Positions 1 through 10,054 of a stretch of 64,000 nt of DNA are shown here, one piece after another. This stretch comes from Phytophthora sp. 'mugwort' (Eukaryota; Oomycota; Peronosporomycetes; Peronosporales; Peronosporaceae), in NCBI GenBank assembly GCA_033558025.1, contig JAUCEF010000002.1, positions 1,178,001 through 1,242,000 on the forward strand, read 5' to 3'. Below the pieces are notes generated by a model, which was given only the letters and a program-made list of their open reading frames with translations, searched no databases and was not told the origin of the DNA. Both the position numbers and the translations under genes were made by a program. Each line of letters starts with the position of its first letter. Positions within the stretch are counted from its first letter, which is position 1.

Positions 1-3
1 GGC

Positions 4-249
4 GTGGGGGCGATCCTGTCGCAGGGCAGCGAGTCCGAGATCGCAGAACGGGTACGAGAGCTCCGCGGTGACGGCATTCCCGTCTCCACGATGATGCTGA
101 CTGCGAAGGCGTTAGAGGTGGCTGAAGAGAGAGGCGTGCAGGACCTCAAGGCGTCCGACAAGTGGGCGGTGGGCTTTATGCTTCGATTCAAGTTCAGTCT
201 GCTTGTCTTGCTCGACAGAGCCAGTTCAGCCCCGCCAACATCAATATGA
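4..249 (+). pseudogene. CENP-B-type helix-turn-helix fragment of a pogo-like transposase
   Basis: An 81-codon open stretch with no upstream context resembles the N-terminal DNA-binding part of pogo/CENP-B-type transposases. It has a helical segment ending in a motif around KASDKWAVGFMLRF, typical of the second helix-turn-helix. The DDE catalytic half is absent, and the frame stops soon after the motif. A DDE half of the same broad class lies near 25.8-26.3 kb, but nothing shows that the two belong to one copy. Read as a truncated transposon relic. It could also be the 3' edge of a longer element outside the window. Confidence 0.5.
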
Positions 250-1394
250 TTGATTGATGCCGACTTTGTTGTGCTGTGGAGGCGACAGCTCACAATCTCG
301 GAATGAAACGCATATATAACGACGTCCAAACAGGTATTATATCATTTAACTGCATTTCATTGAGATTAACGCGCAAGTAACACCTCGATTTGGCTCTTGG
401 TTTTATTACATGCAGCGGTGTACTTCGAGTACATAACAGAAACAAACGCTGAACAAACGTGCCCAAAAGACCGCGAGGGTGAAATGCAGCGGGGCATCCA
501 AGGGGCGCGCAATCGTGATGCTGCTGGGTGACAGCGACAGCAATCGCTGTACGCCGTTTGTCGTGTTTAAAGTGAAGCCATCAGAGGACACAGTGATTTA
601 AGAAGAGAACAACCTCCTACGCTATGGTTTTGTTTACGAAACTGACAGGGCGTGCCGTATTCGACAATACATCAGGCTCGAAGTTTACGGCAACTCTAAA
701 GATATGTTGCTGAGCTAATACATTTTCGGTTGAAGTTAACTATAACTGTTACAAGTTGCTGTAATATTTTAGGCTGGCGGAATGAAACGTTATCCGTTGT
801 ATTTCGAAAGTATCTCTTTGCTAGCCGCGTCCCATAAGAGCCGACTTTGCTCTTCTGGGACGATTTTAGTGGACATTGGACAGAGACGGTCACCTGCCAT
901 GTCAATCAGCGTTGTGCTTCTAAACGTTCCGCCCCACGCTACGCCTGTCTCACAGTCTGCGGACATCGCGTGGAAATTTCCGCTCAAGAGCAGGCTTCGA
1001 GAGTGCTGGCACGCAGGCATGCAGGCGAAAATAATTGCGCCACGAGTACCAGACAAGGTGTTCAAGTTGAAGAAGCCTGATCGCGCGAAAAATTGTGCCT
1101 GAGTGATGCCAGCTCTCCACGGACACAACTTCTAACGGGTTTCGTGCCAGTAGGGTGCTGGCAAGCCCCAACTGCATTGCATCTGCAGACCAAATTGCGG
1201 ACTTGGAGAATCTATCTCTGCTCGAAGGCACCGCCATAGGCGAAGACCAGGACTTCGAGTTTAGCAACATCGTAGACGAATCTGTCGTATGGCTAAAAAT
1301 CGATATTTGCCCATTTTTGGGGTCTTACAGTTTGTTTTGGATATGCTTGGGACTGTTCCATAAACCTATGACATGGGAGAGGGGGTAGCTCTCT
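250..1394. other. Stretch without a supported gene
   Basis: Overlapping short frames of 60-112 codons occur on both strands, and none shows a recognisable domain. The minus-strand frames at about 790-1270 lie just downstream of the Copia C-terminus and could be its decayed tail, but no motif supports this. No promoter, RNA gene or terminal repeat was recognised. Confidence 0.4.
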
Positions 1395-1580
1395 ACATGC
1401 GAAATGCGGTAACCGACTTTCGATTCTCATAGCATTCGCCAAGCTCGCGTCTGCGTATAGCATAGCTCGTAAACTACCTCATCACAATTCCGTCAAATAC
1501 GAGTCCATATATGGACGTGCCTTTCAAATACAGTAATACGCTCTGGGCTGCCCTATAATGACTCATGTTGTAGCATGATA
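1395..1580 (-). pseudogene. Copia C-terminal (pre-RNase H) fragment
   Basis: Minus-strand translation gives pieces resembling the linker and RNase H start of Copia polyproteins. They include a YYCI/LLYLKGT-like segment, a YMDSY/GLVFDG-like segment and an ELYADASLANAM-type stretch, where the Asp belongs to the RNase H fold. Stops and a frame change interrupt it. It continues the Copia coding sense that breaks off at about 3180, on the other side of the inserted Tc1-like element. Confidence 0.6.
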
Positions 1581-1790
1581 CAGTGCGCGCGGTAATCTTA
1601 GGCGAAAACTTGATTTTCGGCAAACATTATTTCAATGAATCGCTCCAGAAATGGTCTTTTTAGCCAATGAACGGCTCTTCAAGGCGGTTCGATTGCGGCG
1701 CCCCTCGCCTCAATCCGACTTGTTGGGGCTGAGCACCACTCCAAAACCTGCCATCAGCGGGGCGGGGCGAGCGCGGAAAAGATAGACGAA
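1581..1790 (+). repeat. Left terminal inverted repeat of the Tc1/mariner-type element
   Basis: This matches the reverse complement of the segment at 2971-3175 along nearly its whole length, with scattered substitutions and small indels. Shared blocks include ccaatgaacggct, ggttcgattgcgg, cctcgcctcaatccgactt and the inner end gatagacga. The divergence between the arms suggests an old insertion. Confidence 0.85.
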
Positions 1791-2103
1791 ATGCGGATAC
1801 GGAGCCTTACTGACAGAACCACGCAGCATGTGCTCTGCTAACCGTTCCTGGGTGGTCTAACACTACTTGCTAACGCTGCTGGCCTTGTCGTTTTGCGTTT
1901 TGTGCTATTGGTAGATGGGAGAGGCAAGCCGCTCATGGATGTCGGGAAGGGTCGGATCTGGCCTGCAGTGAAAGCAATTTGTCTACTAACGCTATTGCGA
2001 AGCCTCTAGACTGCTCGTCCCACATGGTAGACCCCTTTCTGAGCGATCCTGAGGCCTATGGCTCGAAGAAGAGCCCGGGAGGCCCAGAAAGCTGACGCGG
2101 GCC

Positions 2104-2902
2104 GCTGAGTGCCGACTGCTTCGTGAGGCTTCAAAGGCAGGTATGAGTGCCCGATCTCTCGAAGAGCAGCTTCAGCTACCCATCTCGGTCCGTCGAGTGC
2201 AAAAGGTACTCCATGACTCCGAGAACATGGTCCACGAGAAGCGGGTGGTATGCCCGGTGCTCAAATCCGAGCACATCGCCAACTGATTGGAGTGGGCTAT
2301 TGAACATGTGGCGTACGGCGTCAATTGGAACGTGGTGTTCTCCGATGAGAAGGAATTTAACCTAGATGGGCCAGATGGCTGTCAGTACTGTTGGTGAGAT
2401 CTGAGAAAGGAGAAGAATATCTTCTCGAACCGACAATCTGGCGGAGGAAGCGTGTTTGTCTGGGGTGCGTTTAGCTCGAAGGGGAAGTCCGAGTTAGCCT
2501 TCCTGGAAGGCAAGCAGATCACCGAGAAGTTCATCGACACGTTGGGCGACTATCTATTCCCCTTTGCGCACCTCTATCACGGGCTGTACTTCGAGTTCCA
2601 GCAAGATAACGCCTCCATTCACATAGCAAAGGTAGCCAAGTGGTATCTGAAGGACCAAGAAGTGCGCGTCATGTAGTGGCCCGCCTAGTCCCCTGACCTG
2701 AATCCTATCGAAACTTGTGGTGGATGTTGGCCAGGGCGGTGTACTCAACGGTAAGCATCATGAGACCAAAGCGGAGCTCATGGCGTCCATCAAGAAAGCT
2801 TGGAATGAAATTCCAGCATCGACTCTGACAGCACTGGTGGGGTCGATGAAAAAGCGGTGCATGGAAGTATACCGTTTTCAAGGACTCAAGCCAAAGTACT
2901 AA
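2104..2902 (+). pseudogene. Tc1/mariner-like DDE transposase relic
   Basis: The catalytic core is legible across frames: a first-Asp motif FSDEKEFNLDGPDG, a GGGSVFVWGAFS strand, a second-Asp motif QQDNASIH, and the final SPDLNPIE with its Glu. This is the DDE arrangement of Tc1/mariner enzymes. In-frame stops occur after the SDEK region, at CQYCW*, inside MxWPAxSPD, and at a frame change near 2710. The protein therefore cannot be made. The longest open piece is 2452-2676. The N-terminal helix-turn-helix is only partly readable (RSLEEQLQLPISVRRVQKVL-like). Confidence 0.8.
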
Positions 2903-2970
2903 GGTAGTACCAACAAGGCCGTAGTTCATATAATTGCCGAAACAACACGGTAAAATGAGTTTGTCAGCAC

Positions 2971-3175
2971 TTCGTCTATCTTTCCGCGCTCGACCCGCCC
3001 CGCTGATGGGGTTTTGGAGTGGTGTTCAGCCCCCACAAGTCGGATTGAGGCGAGGGGTACCGCAATCGAACCGCCGTGACTAGCCGTTCATTGGCTGAAA
3101 AGGCCATTTCTGTAGCGATTCATTGGAAGGAATTTTGCCGAAAATCGAGTTTTCGTCTAAGATTACCGCGCGCTG
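2971..3175 (-). repeat. Right terminal inverted repeat of the Tc1/mariner-type element
   Basis: Inverted partner of the repeat at 1581-1790. It ends gattaccgcgcgctg, then runs straight into Copia RT sequence with no visible TA duplication. The outer tip is two bases shorter than the left tip. Confidence 0.85.
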
Positions 3176-3185
3176 CTTTTGTTCT

Positions 3186-3910
3186 GGGTTAAGCTTTTAC
3201 TCTTTTCAGTAGCTTCATACCTCTTTCTTCTTGAGGTGTTGCCTCTGTTTTGCACTCTGTCATACCAAACTTTTGGAACAAGTCCAACATGTACTTATGT
3301 TGTGACATACTCATGATTTTATTTGACCTTTCACATTTTTTTTTTCATCTTCAGAAGATAGTGGATTCCCCTAAATTTCATTGTGAACCGCGCTGATAGC
3401 TGCGGCTTCACCTTCGCTAGTAATGCCATACTACTCGAGGCAATAGTAATATCATCCACGTACAGACAGATGAGTAATATGTGTGTTACTCCATTTATCT
3501 CCCACTTTTGACGGTACAAACAGTACTCCTTTTTTGCACCGACAAAATCCAATCTTTCCACAAATTGGTTAAGCGGTGCACTACCAATCCGTGGAGCCAG
3601 GTTCTGGTCATGTAAACTTTTCTTTAGCTTGTACACACATGAAGCGTCGGCATGGCAAAACCCACGAGGGGGGGTGTCGCATGTAATTGTTTTCAAAGAG
3701 CGTCCCGTTAAGGAACACCGTCGATACATCCATTTGATGGACATGTAAGTCCTTGATTGTGGCAATAGTGAGTAGTAGGCGTAGAGACTCGTAACGAACA
3801 ACATGCAAAAAATATCTCATTGTAATCTATCCCGTGGATCTGAGTATTACCTCGAACGGCTTTAAAGCGGTTAACACTGCCGGCAGGATTATTTTTCACA
3901 TCAAACATCC
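3186..3910 (-). pseudogene. Copia reverse transcriptase domain
   Basis: The domain starts with a segment resembling the RFKA-RLVARG entry of Copia RT (RFKAVRGNTQIHGIDYNEIF). It continues with KLKKSLHDQ-, KKEYCLY- and the catalytic CLYVDDITIA box, then a GIHYLLKM segment and, in another frame, MSQHKYMLDLFQKFGM. YVDD is the polymerase active site. Frames change at least three times between 3600 and 3910, and stops follow below 3330, so it is non-coding today. Confidence 0.85.
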
Positions 3911-4379
3911 AATGACACGCTAGTAACTTACGACCCTTTAGTGGGGAGACAAGTTCCTATGTGTCACTTGCTACAAGAGCTTGCTACTCGGTTTGCAAGG
4001 CTGCCTCGCACTGTTTAGTATATAGTCCTGTACGTGCCTCCTTAACCGACCTTAAAATCAATATCATTTTTGCAATGATTGCGACTGCACTTATCGCAAC
4101 AACGTAACCCCTGAGGCGGGAATTAGGTGTACGTTTCCGCCTAGACCGTGGAATGGGGCACACTCGTTACATCTGCTTCTCCATCCAAGGCTCACACTGC
4201 TGTTGTACTCACAGGGGCGGTAGTTTGAGGCTCCTCAGAACGGTGTCTCTTTGTAGAACTGTCTGGCTGGACTACGCTTGCCTCTGGTGTAATTAGCTGA
4301 CCTAGTTTAGTGCCTCCGTGGTGAGTTCAAATGTCTCTGGTGGGAACGATTTGGCGACCCTGACCCGCTGTGGATAAAC

Positions 4380-5260
4380 TGCCAAACTTACGTCCCTCGC
4401 TATGAGGTACATATTTCGTTTAATATCCAGGAGTCGGTAGCCTTGTAGTTCTCAGACAAACTTAACAGTTTAGACTCAGTAGCTCTATCACGCAGTTTCT
4501 TATTTGGACGTTTGGATTTGGGGGGGGGGGGTACGTGTGCGTAGCAAGTGCTTTCCCATATCCGTAATGGCAAGCCGCTCGGCCTCTTCTCAAGTGTTTC
4601 ATACGGACTTTCCTTGAAGCCGCGCAACGGGAAGGCGATTGACACAGTTGTCATGTACATTAAGGCCTCAGGCCACCATTTGGCAGCCAGGCCTGATCCA
4701 ACTGGAACACATCGATGACAGTCTGGTGTGCTCGCTTAGCCGCATCATTTTCTTTCATTGGGATTCAACATTGGATGGCTGGCACACAAATCGTTTTTTT
4801 TTTCAAAGCAATAGTACTTCAACACTTCCTTGACAAACTCAGTACCCTCCTATCCGTCCTTACCCGATTTGCTTTGTATGAAATTGTTTACTAGTTTTGT
4901 AAAAGGTGTCTGAATTTTTCTGCCACTTGTTGATGATCTTAACACAAAATACCATTGTATGCCGTTGCATCATCGACAATTGCACGGGCATACCTGTGAC
5001 CGTCTGTACCGTAGAGGCCCTTTACCTTCATTTTCTTCGGTGAGTCCAAGTGCAATGTGCAATGATTCTGGCCCCTTTCGCCTTTCATGTTACGGTAGGA
5101 AATCCGTTTTGATTTCGCCAGAGCACACGTGCGACAAAAGAAGATCGCTTTGTATATCTTAACGTACGAGTTGTGGTGTTCCATCAATCAACTGACCCGC
5201 CAAGATTCTTATCGGTCTGTCTTTGTCGACATGACCAAGCCTCAGGTGCAATTCTTTCAA
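4380..5260 (-). pseudogene. Copia integrase region
   Basis: Two readable stretches are present. The upstream one (4939-5187) carries a GAG-pre-integrase/zinc-binding tail (CRTCALAKSKR) followed by HLDSPKKMKV and DGHRYARAIVDDAT, typical of the start of the Copia integrase core. The downstream one (4400-4660) has the KESPYETLEKRPSGLPLRIWEST and KSKRPNKKLRDRA segments seen at the integrase C-terminus. The middle, with the remaining acidic residues, is scrambled. A G10 homopolymer at about 4520 coincides with a frame break. Confidence 0.75.
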
Positions 5261-5339
5261 TATGGCTTGAACTGTGGCTTTGTCTGCCGGTAGCACTTTC
5301 GCCGTCTGCATTAACATTTTACTAGGCAGATAGTATGCA

Positions 5340-6090
5340 TCATCTATGGCTACGGCAGCAAATAGTTATTCCTATCCAAAACGTACAGATATTCTCCCGT
5401 GTTGGATTGGATATGTCGGTATCCTTGCGTCGCCAAGTAGTATGCACTCAACAGACTACTGCCGCACTCTTTATCATAAGCAACTTTATCTATTGAGACG
5501 TTGTCGTAGTACCCCTTCGGATTAAGTACGCGGATCCCCACTGTCCCCTAAAAAAAGTGTGTTTGTTGAAGTGCCTCGGTTGCCATACTCAAAGATATGG
5601 GCATCACCTTCGTGAAGGCTGCTGAATTACCGTTGGTCGGAGCTTATAGCATGTCCTGCTCCATTATCCTCAACCCAAAGACCGTCAGTCACCTTCAACC
5701 TCTTCAACTTGGATATATACTTCCCAAAATATCGCTTTACCGCATCGTCCATGTGCAACAAAATAGTGGATGACTCATCCTCACCTTCTCTCGTTGTGAA
5801 ACATCCTTTTACTCCAGCTTGAATACACCGGACAGCGTCTTTTCCAGATCATTGTCGAACAGGGCACCCTCAGCTGGAGTTCGCTCAGCCCGTTGCGCAA
5901 TCGGCGCAGCCTTATCAGCCATCTTGATCGCAGTCACCATTCGCTTTTTCTTGCCTACTAGTGTTGGCACGGAACAGCACCCCCACTTGACGCTTTAGGT
6001 CGCGATCTGCCTTTACTGGCCACACAGCATTCACGTGTCCTTCATCGAAGCAGTAGAAGCACCTACTAGTGCCATGCCTTGATGGTTCAT
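5340..6090 (-). pseudogene. Copia protease/linker region with a damaged zinc knuckle
   Basis: Near 6040 the minus strand encodes CFYCFDEGHVNAVW. This is a CX2CX4HX4C zinc knuckle whose last Cys is replaced by Trp. Downstream, 5350-5541 reads as a protease-to-integrase linker (YYDNVSIDKVAYD...GYRHIQSNTGEYLYVLDRNN). The retropepsin catalytic DSG could not be identified. Several stops and shifts separate the pieces. Confidence 0.55.
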
Positions 6091-6164
6091 TCGGGCTGCG
6101 ATTCTTGCCCGGGTATTCTTCGCCACATTGATAGACACTAGGCGCCTGTTCCTAGCCAGTCCGC

Positions 6165-6647
6165 TCAGTTAACATGTTGATTTCCATCCTTGAATGGTCG
6201 CCGAAACATCATCTCGACGTACTCAATCGTGACCCACTCTTCCGTCCTACCCACGGAACTCCCCCAGAACTCACTCGGAAATAGAGGGAGAACTTCCATG
6301 CACAGCCAGGGTTCGGTAATCATATGCTTGCCAACCAGACTTCTCATCTTCCGGTTGCGGTCGTTGCGCAGCTTTTTCAGCTGGGAGAACAGGGTTCCAA
6401 GGTCACCCCAGTTGGCCATGGTGAGCCGCTCCCACTGCCGCCGTAGTTGAATGACTCCACACGCATCCCCGAGCCCGTACTTCTGCTTTAGATCCTTCCA
6501 GATGTCACACGGCTCCATCCGTGACGCCTGGTAAGGCAGTCCCGAAAGAAAACCAAATGTTTTCTTTCGGGACCTAGTGTACGGTCGGCAGATGTTGGAA
6601 AAGGACCGACCTAGATCTAGGTTTCTCAGGGTCTTATCCCTCCACAT
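6165..6647 (-). pseudogene. Copia gag (UBN2-like) fragment
   Basis: A 160-residue open stretch contains EPCDIWKDLKQKYG, LRRQWERLTMANWGDLGTLF and LKKLRNDRN. This is the helical pattern of Copia gag proteins (UBN2 type: 'W..L...Y', 'L...L..LRM'). The N-terminus is missing beyond about 6650. The zinc knuckle follows in another frame near 6040. A perfect 15-base hairpin lies inside the coding stretch. Confidence 0.7.
6539..6573. repeat. Perfect 15-base inverted repeat with a 5-base loop
   Basis: The arm gtcccgaaagaaaac is followed by the loop caaat and the exact reverse complement. It lies within the Copia gag stretch, where conserved protein coding would not be expected to give a perfect hairpin. 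It may be a small palindromic insertion or a foldback duplication made during decay. Confidence 0.9.
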
Positions 6648-6899
6648 CGTCTACCCCCCCCCCTTCTTTTGATAGATTTTTCTCTAGCCCTAGCGGTTAT
6701 CCACTCTTCATCTGTCCGTTGCTCATGGGATGTACGTCCTTCGTACGTATCGGAAATGTTGGCTTGTTCAATAGGCCGTCACGTTTGGAGCGAAACGGAC
6801 GATGTGGCTGGGGCACTTGCCCCATCCTGCGGCTCCACTAGGCATTCGTCTGACAATGTACGCTGCTCCGAACATTTTTGTAATTCCCAAGGTCTTGTA

Positions 6900-7560
6900 A
6901 AACGACTTAGCCAGATGAAGTTCAGAGCACTATCACTTAATAAATGGGACGGTGTCTCGCTTCCGGGTCTATCGGAGAAGGTTATGTATCAAACCTGCCT
7001 TAACGAGTTCCAACACCCTGTAAAAGTACCTAGTAAAGTTTTCAGAATTCAACATAAGCGTATGGGAGGCTACACGCAGCAGGATGTCGACAACAGGCGT
7101 GATCTCAATATGACTCCTGATCACTTGGACATGTTGCTTAAACAGCTAAATTGTGTGGTCTATGCTGGTGCCACCTGATTGTCGATAATGCTTGAGCGGA
7201 TCGTGACGATAACAAATTGGGACATCTTGACGGCAATGTTCTTATCTCTTGCGTTCAATGCAACGTCGCACGCAAGGATATATCTCTCAAGATATTCAGA
7301 TTCAAGAAGCTGCATAAATTTAACTCGGGCATACTTGTATATTCAATTTTTATCGCGAGGAGAAGGAGATTACAGTAAGATGAAGACCAATGTTGCCAAT
7401 TATCTTTAACCGCTACGCTAAGCGCAACCAGACTACGATTCGTGGTGACAAGCTTTTTTAAAAGATTATTGGATATGATGCAAACGCTCTGTATCTGTGG
7501 ACATACGAAAAATATATGCCATGTGAATGTTTAATTAGTATCGTCATCGGACCGGTATTG
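6900..7560 (+). pseudogene. Family-B DNA polymerase relic (organellar/viral type) with an HNH-like insert
   Basis: Across three frames the plus strand shows, in order: GLSEKVMYQTCLNE; GYTQQDVDNRRDLNMT plus a helix and a Cys; a DNKLGHLDGNVLIS-C-QCN-ARKD segment like the second half of an HNH/recombination-endonuclease-VII fold; IIFNRYAKRN; and IIGYDANALYLW...YMPCE. The last is the Pol II-type 'YDxNxLY' motif of protein-primed family-B polymerases (DNA_pol_B_2). Breaks at about 7178, 7370 and 7420, and the absence of later polymerase motifs, make it a fragment. Such genes occur in Polinton-like elements, linear plasmids and related integrated elements; which one this came from is unknown. Confidence 0.65.
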
Positions 7561-8589
7561 TGACAATCAGGGCGGTAGAAAGTGGCTATCACATGTTCGG
7601 CTGCCCTCGGGATCTGTGCTGCAGGAAACGTTAGAGACGCCGGTAAACGGTAAGGGCGGCATAGTTAGCTGGAAGAGAGTACGTTTAGGTAGGAAACTGC
7701 TATCCTCTTTGTTATCCAAAACGCAAAATCTAATCGGTTATGATCTTAGCAGTGATCGGCATCGCCGCGGACGATCGCGAGAAGGCGCGGAACAGCGACG
7801 ACCGTGACAGGGCTGCCGGCCCCGACGAAAAGAGGAAGTCAAGAGAGATAAGTCGAAGGATACGCAGGACAAGATCTTGGACATGGTCGCGGGTCTCACA
7901 GTGCGTATGAGACGCGTGGAGTCGTCTCGGGAGCGACACAACGAAAACTAGTACAAGGCAAGCATTTTCGGGTCGTTTATCAGGCAGAGAAAGCCCATAC
8001 GCAAGGAGGCGTTGGACATGACGCCTCTGCCCATGATGTCTCCCTAGAGGTCACGGCTGTTTACTTCGGAGTAAGACAGCCTGGGTATGCTAATGCGGTA
8101 GCGATCGTCGAGATGGCGCAGGCTCCACAGCCTGCGCTACTTCAACACTTCGTACTGGATCTGACAGCTTACCACCCGGCGGCCCAACAGCAACACATCC
8201 GGCACCAGGAGCGCAATTCCCGCGGGTCCCAGACACGCGTCAATGGGACTTGAGATCATGCCTTTCGATGGAAAAGAACTGTACCACGGACTTGGTAGCG
8301 TTTTTTGTTTTTGGCCTGTGGAATGAGGTTCGACAGGCAAGTCCAGTTTGCGGGGCGATCCAGCGGATTTCTGTGGAGTGAAGATGTGAAAGTCGATGTA
8401 CTCGGCCATCGCCTGCAAGGGATGACGGACATTACTAGAATCAACAAGTCGAGGGCTGGCCGCAGGAACAACCCACCCTGAACACGCTATGCAGAGTATT
8501 CTGCATTCATTTGCGACAAAGATTACCCCCGCGCAGAGTATGAAAATATTTACTGCTCCCACGAGTGAATCACAACTGGACAGAGCACT
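7561..8589. other. Degenerate stretch between the polymerase relic and the Gypsy element
   Basis: A basic, Arg/Asp-rich plus-strand frame (about 7740-7950, with KILDMVAGLTVRMRRVE) resembles a retroelement gag coiled coil, but the match is weak. A 141-codon minus frame at 8137-8562 lies immediately downstream of the truncated Gypsy integrase and has no recognisable domain. No terminal repeat was found. Confidence 0.3.
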
Positions 8590-8607
8590 AGCTGCACCGT
8601 GTAGCTG

Positions 8608-8814
8608 TCAGCGAAGCGCGGGGAACCGCTTTTGCTTTCGCCTTCCGAGAACCGCAGTCTTGGCAAGCTTCCACCCAGCTAGCCATGGCCTCACGCATAT
8701 GGGGCCACCAATACATCCTCTGCAGACATTCATAGGTGTGCGGGCGCGCAGATGACCCGCCCAAATGGAGTCATGTGCCTCCTTGAAGGCAAGTGCCCAG
8801 TAAATTGCCGGCAA
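8608..8814 (-). pseudogene. Gypsy integrase zinc-binding (H2C2) domain
   Basis: The frame contains HDSIWAGHLRA, the R-MYWWPH-like region (here CRGCIGGPICV), and a final W-A-CG-RK tail. This is the usual 'H...H...C..C' N-terminal domain of Gypsy integrases, partly shifted. After it the similarity ends, so the catalytic core is absent. Confidence 0.65.
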
Positions 8815-9132
8815 CAGAATTTACTCCTGCTCGCTGACTTGCACTCTCACCAGGCCATCCTCGTTGTGAACACCTTCTGTCCTCGTTACGCCTTCTTCTT
8901 CAACAGAGACTGCATCATAACTGACTTCGCTTGTTCTCTTTTGATGTCCGCATCTGTGAACTGGACAATACTTAATTCAGCAGCATCCACTCGCTTCACT
9001 TTAGCTGTCTGTATCACGCTTCTGGCGGCGCTGTCTACTTCGTCTTCGGTGTGGCTATTCTGTTGCGCAGATTGCCTATCTGGTCGTCCACTAGTATCCT
9101 CATCTGTCGTCATATTACCAGCCATTGTACAC

Positions 9133-9730
9133 TTAGAGCTCGTCAGTGCTGTTTATACGATATACCTTCTCGTCTGTGCACCGCTTGCCATTTCCGTCTC
9201 GTGTTGCTCCGGGTGGTTTGTATCCGCCGACTCTTCCCCCTAGCCTACACTGCGTGTCATTCCGCGCATCCGTCTTGTTTCTGCATGACTGCCTCGATTC
9301 TCGCACACTTACCGGCTCCTCCGCTGCTTCGTCACGCTTGAGTTCGGTTCCATCCTCGTCGGGTACTGGTCCACGCGACAATGCGTCTGCCACGTGGTTT
9401 TCTCTTCCGGACCGATACTCGATGTCAAAAAAAGCATATTATTGGAAGGTCAAAGCCCACCGGTGCAGGCGTCCTGCTGGCTCCTTCGCAGTCATGAGCC
9501 ATTTCAAAGCTATATGATCGGTAGCTACAGTAAAACGGCGTCATACAGATGTGGTCGAAATAATCCTCGGCCCACACCAGTCAAACATTCAAGTTCAGAG
9601 ATACTGTAATAGCTCACAGTCGGGCTATTCACTTTCGATGCGTATGCTACGGGCTGATCACCCTTTCCTATGATCCTGTGAAAGTACCGCTCCGAGTCCA
9701 ACTTTCGAAGCATCCGTTGTTAGTTTGAAA
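9133..9730 (-). pseudogene. Gypsy RNase H region
   Basis: Two frames carry the RNase H signature. The upstream one (9525-9713) has KGDQPVAYASKVNSPTVSYYSISELECL. The downstream one begins at ENHVADALSRGPVPDE, the typical end of the Gypsy RNase H domain. One or more shifts lie between them. Stretches near 9740-9900 resemble the RT thumb (KPVLVYPDY-like). Confidence 0.75.
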
Positions 9731-10054
9731 GGCAGTTGGTAGTCAGGATAGACAAGTACTGGCTTCTGGCTGAGCCACACCTTCGCCTACGTGAAGGCCT
9801 CCTCTTGCTTGTCGCCCCATTCCCACTCACTGTCTTTGCGCAGCAGCTTCGTCATTGGTGCCATTTTGGCGCCAAAATCCGGCACGAATCAAGAGCTACA
9901 AACCGGCGAACACGTGCATCATCTTCGGGTCGTGGAAGTCCACAACGGCATTCACCAGTCTGTCAGTTGGCTGGATTCTGTGCTTTGTCAAATTCTGTCC
10001 GAGATACTCCATCTTCGTCGTCGCAAAGGAACACTTTGAAGTTTTAAGGCTGAG

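Larger units (their letters stand above)
1581..3175. mobile_element. Tc1/mariner-type DNA transposon with long terminal inverted repeats
   Basis: A transposase relic in plus orientation is framed by inverted repeats of about 205-210 bases that begin cagtgcgcgcggtaatc on the left and, inverted, cagcgcgcggtaatc on the right. The total length is about 1.6 kb, normal for a Tc1/mariner unit. A TA dinucleotide precedes the left end. The expected TA on the right is not intact, so the target duplication is only half visible. Copia coding sequence flanks it on both sides, so it inserted into that retrotransposon. Confidence 0.85.
1395..6650 (-). mobile_element. Degenerate Ty1/Copia-type LTR retrotransposon, interrupted by a Tc1/mariner element
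   Basis: On the minus strand the order is gag, zinc knuckle, protease/linker region, integrase, reverse transcriptase and RNase H. Integrase before RT is the diagnostic Copia (Pseudoviridae-type) order. The reading frame is broken many times by stops and shifts, so no complete polyprotein remains. The C-terminal RT/RNase H part is split: one piece lies above 3180 and the next below 1580, with a DNA transposon between them. No LTR could be identified with confidence at either end. Confidence 0.85.

Noticed and set aside
1680..1720. tRNA B-box-like ggttcgattgc in the Tc1 inverted repeat
   Set aside because: No A-box at the right distance and no cloverleaf could be drawn; the word is repeated in the other arm as part of the repeat.
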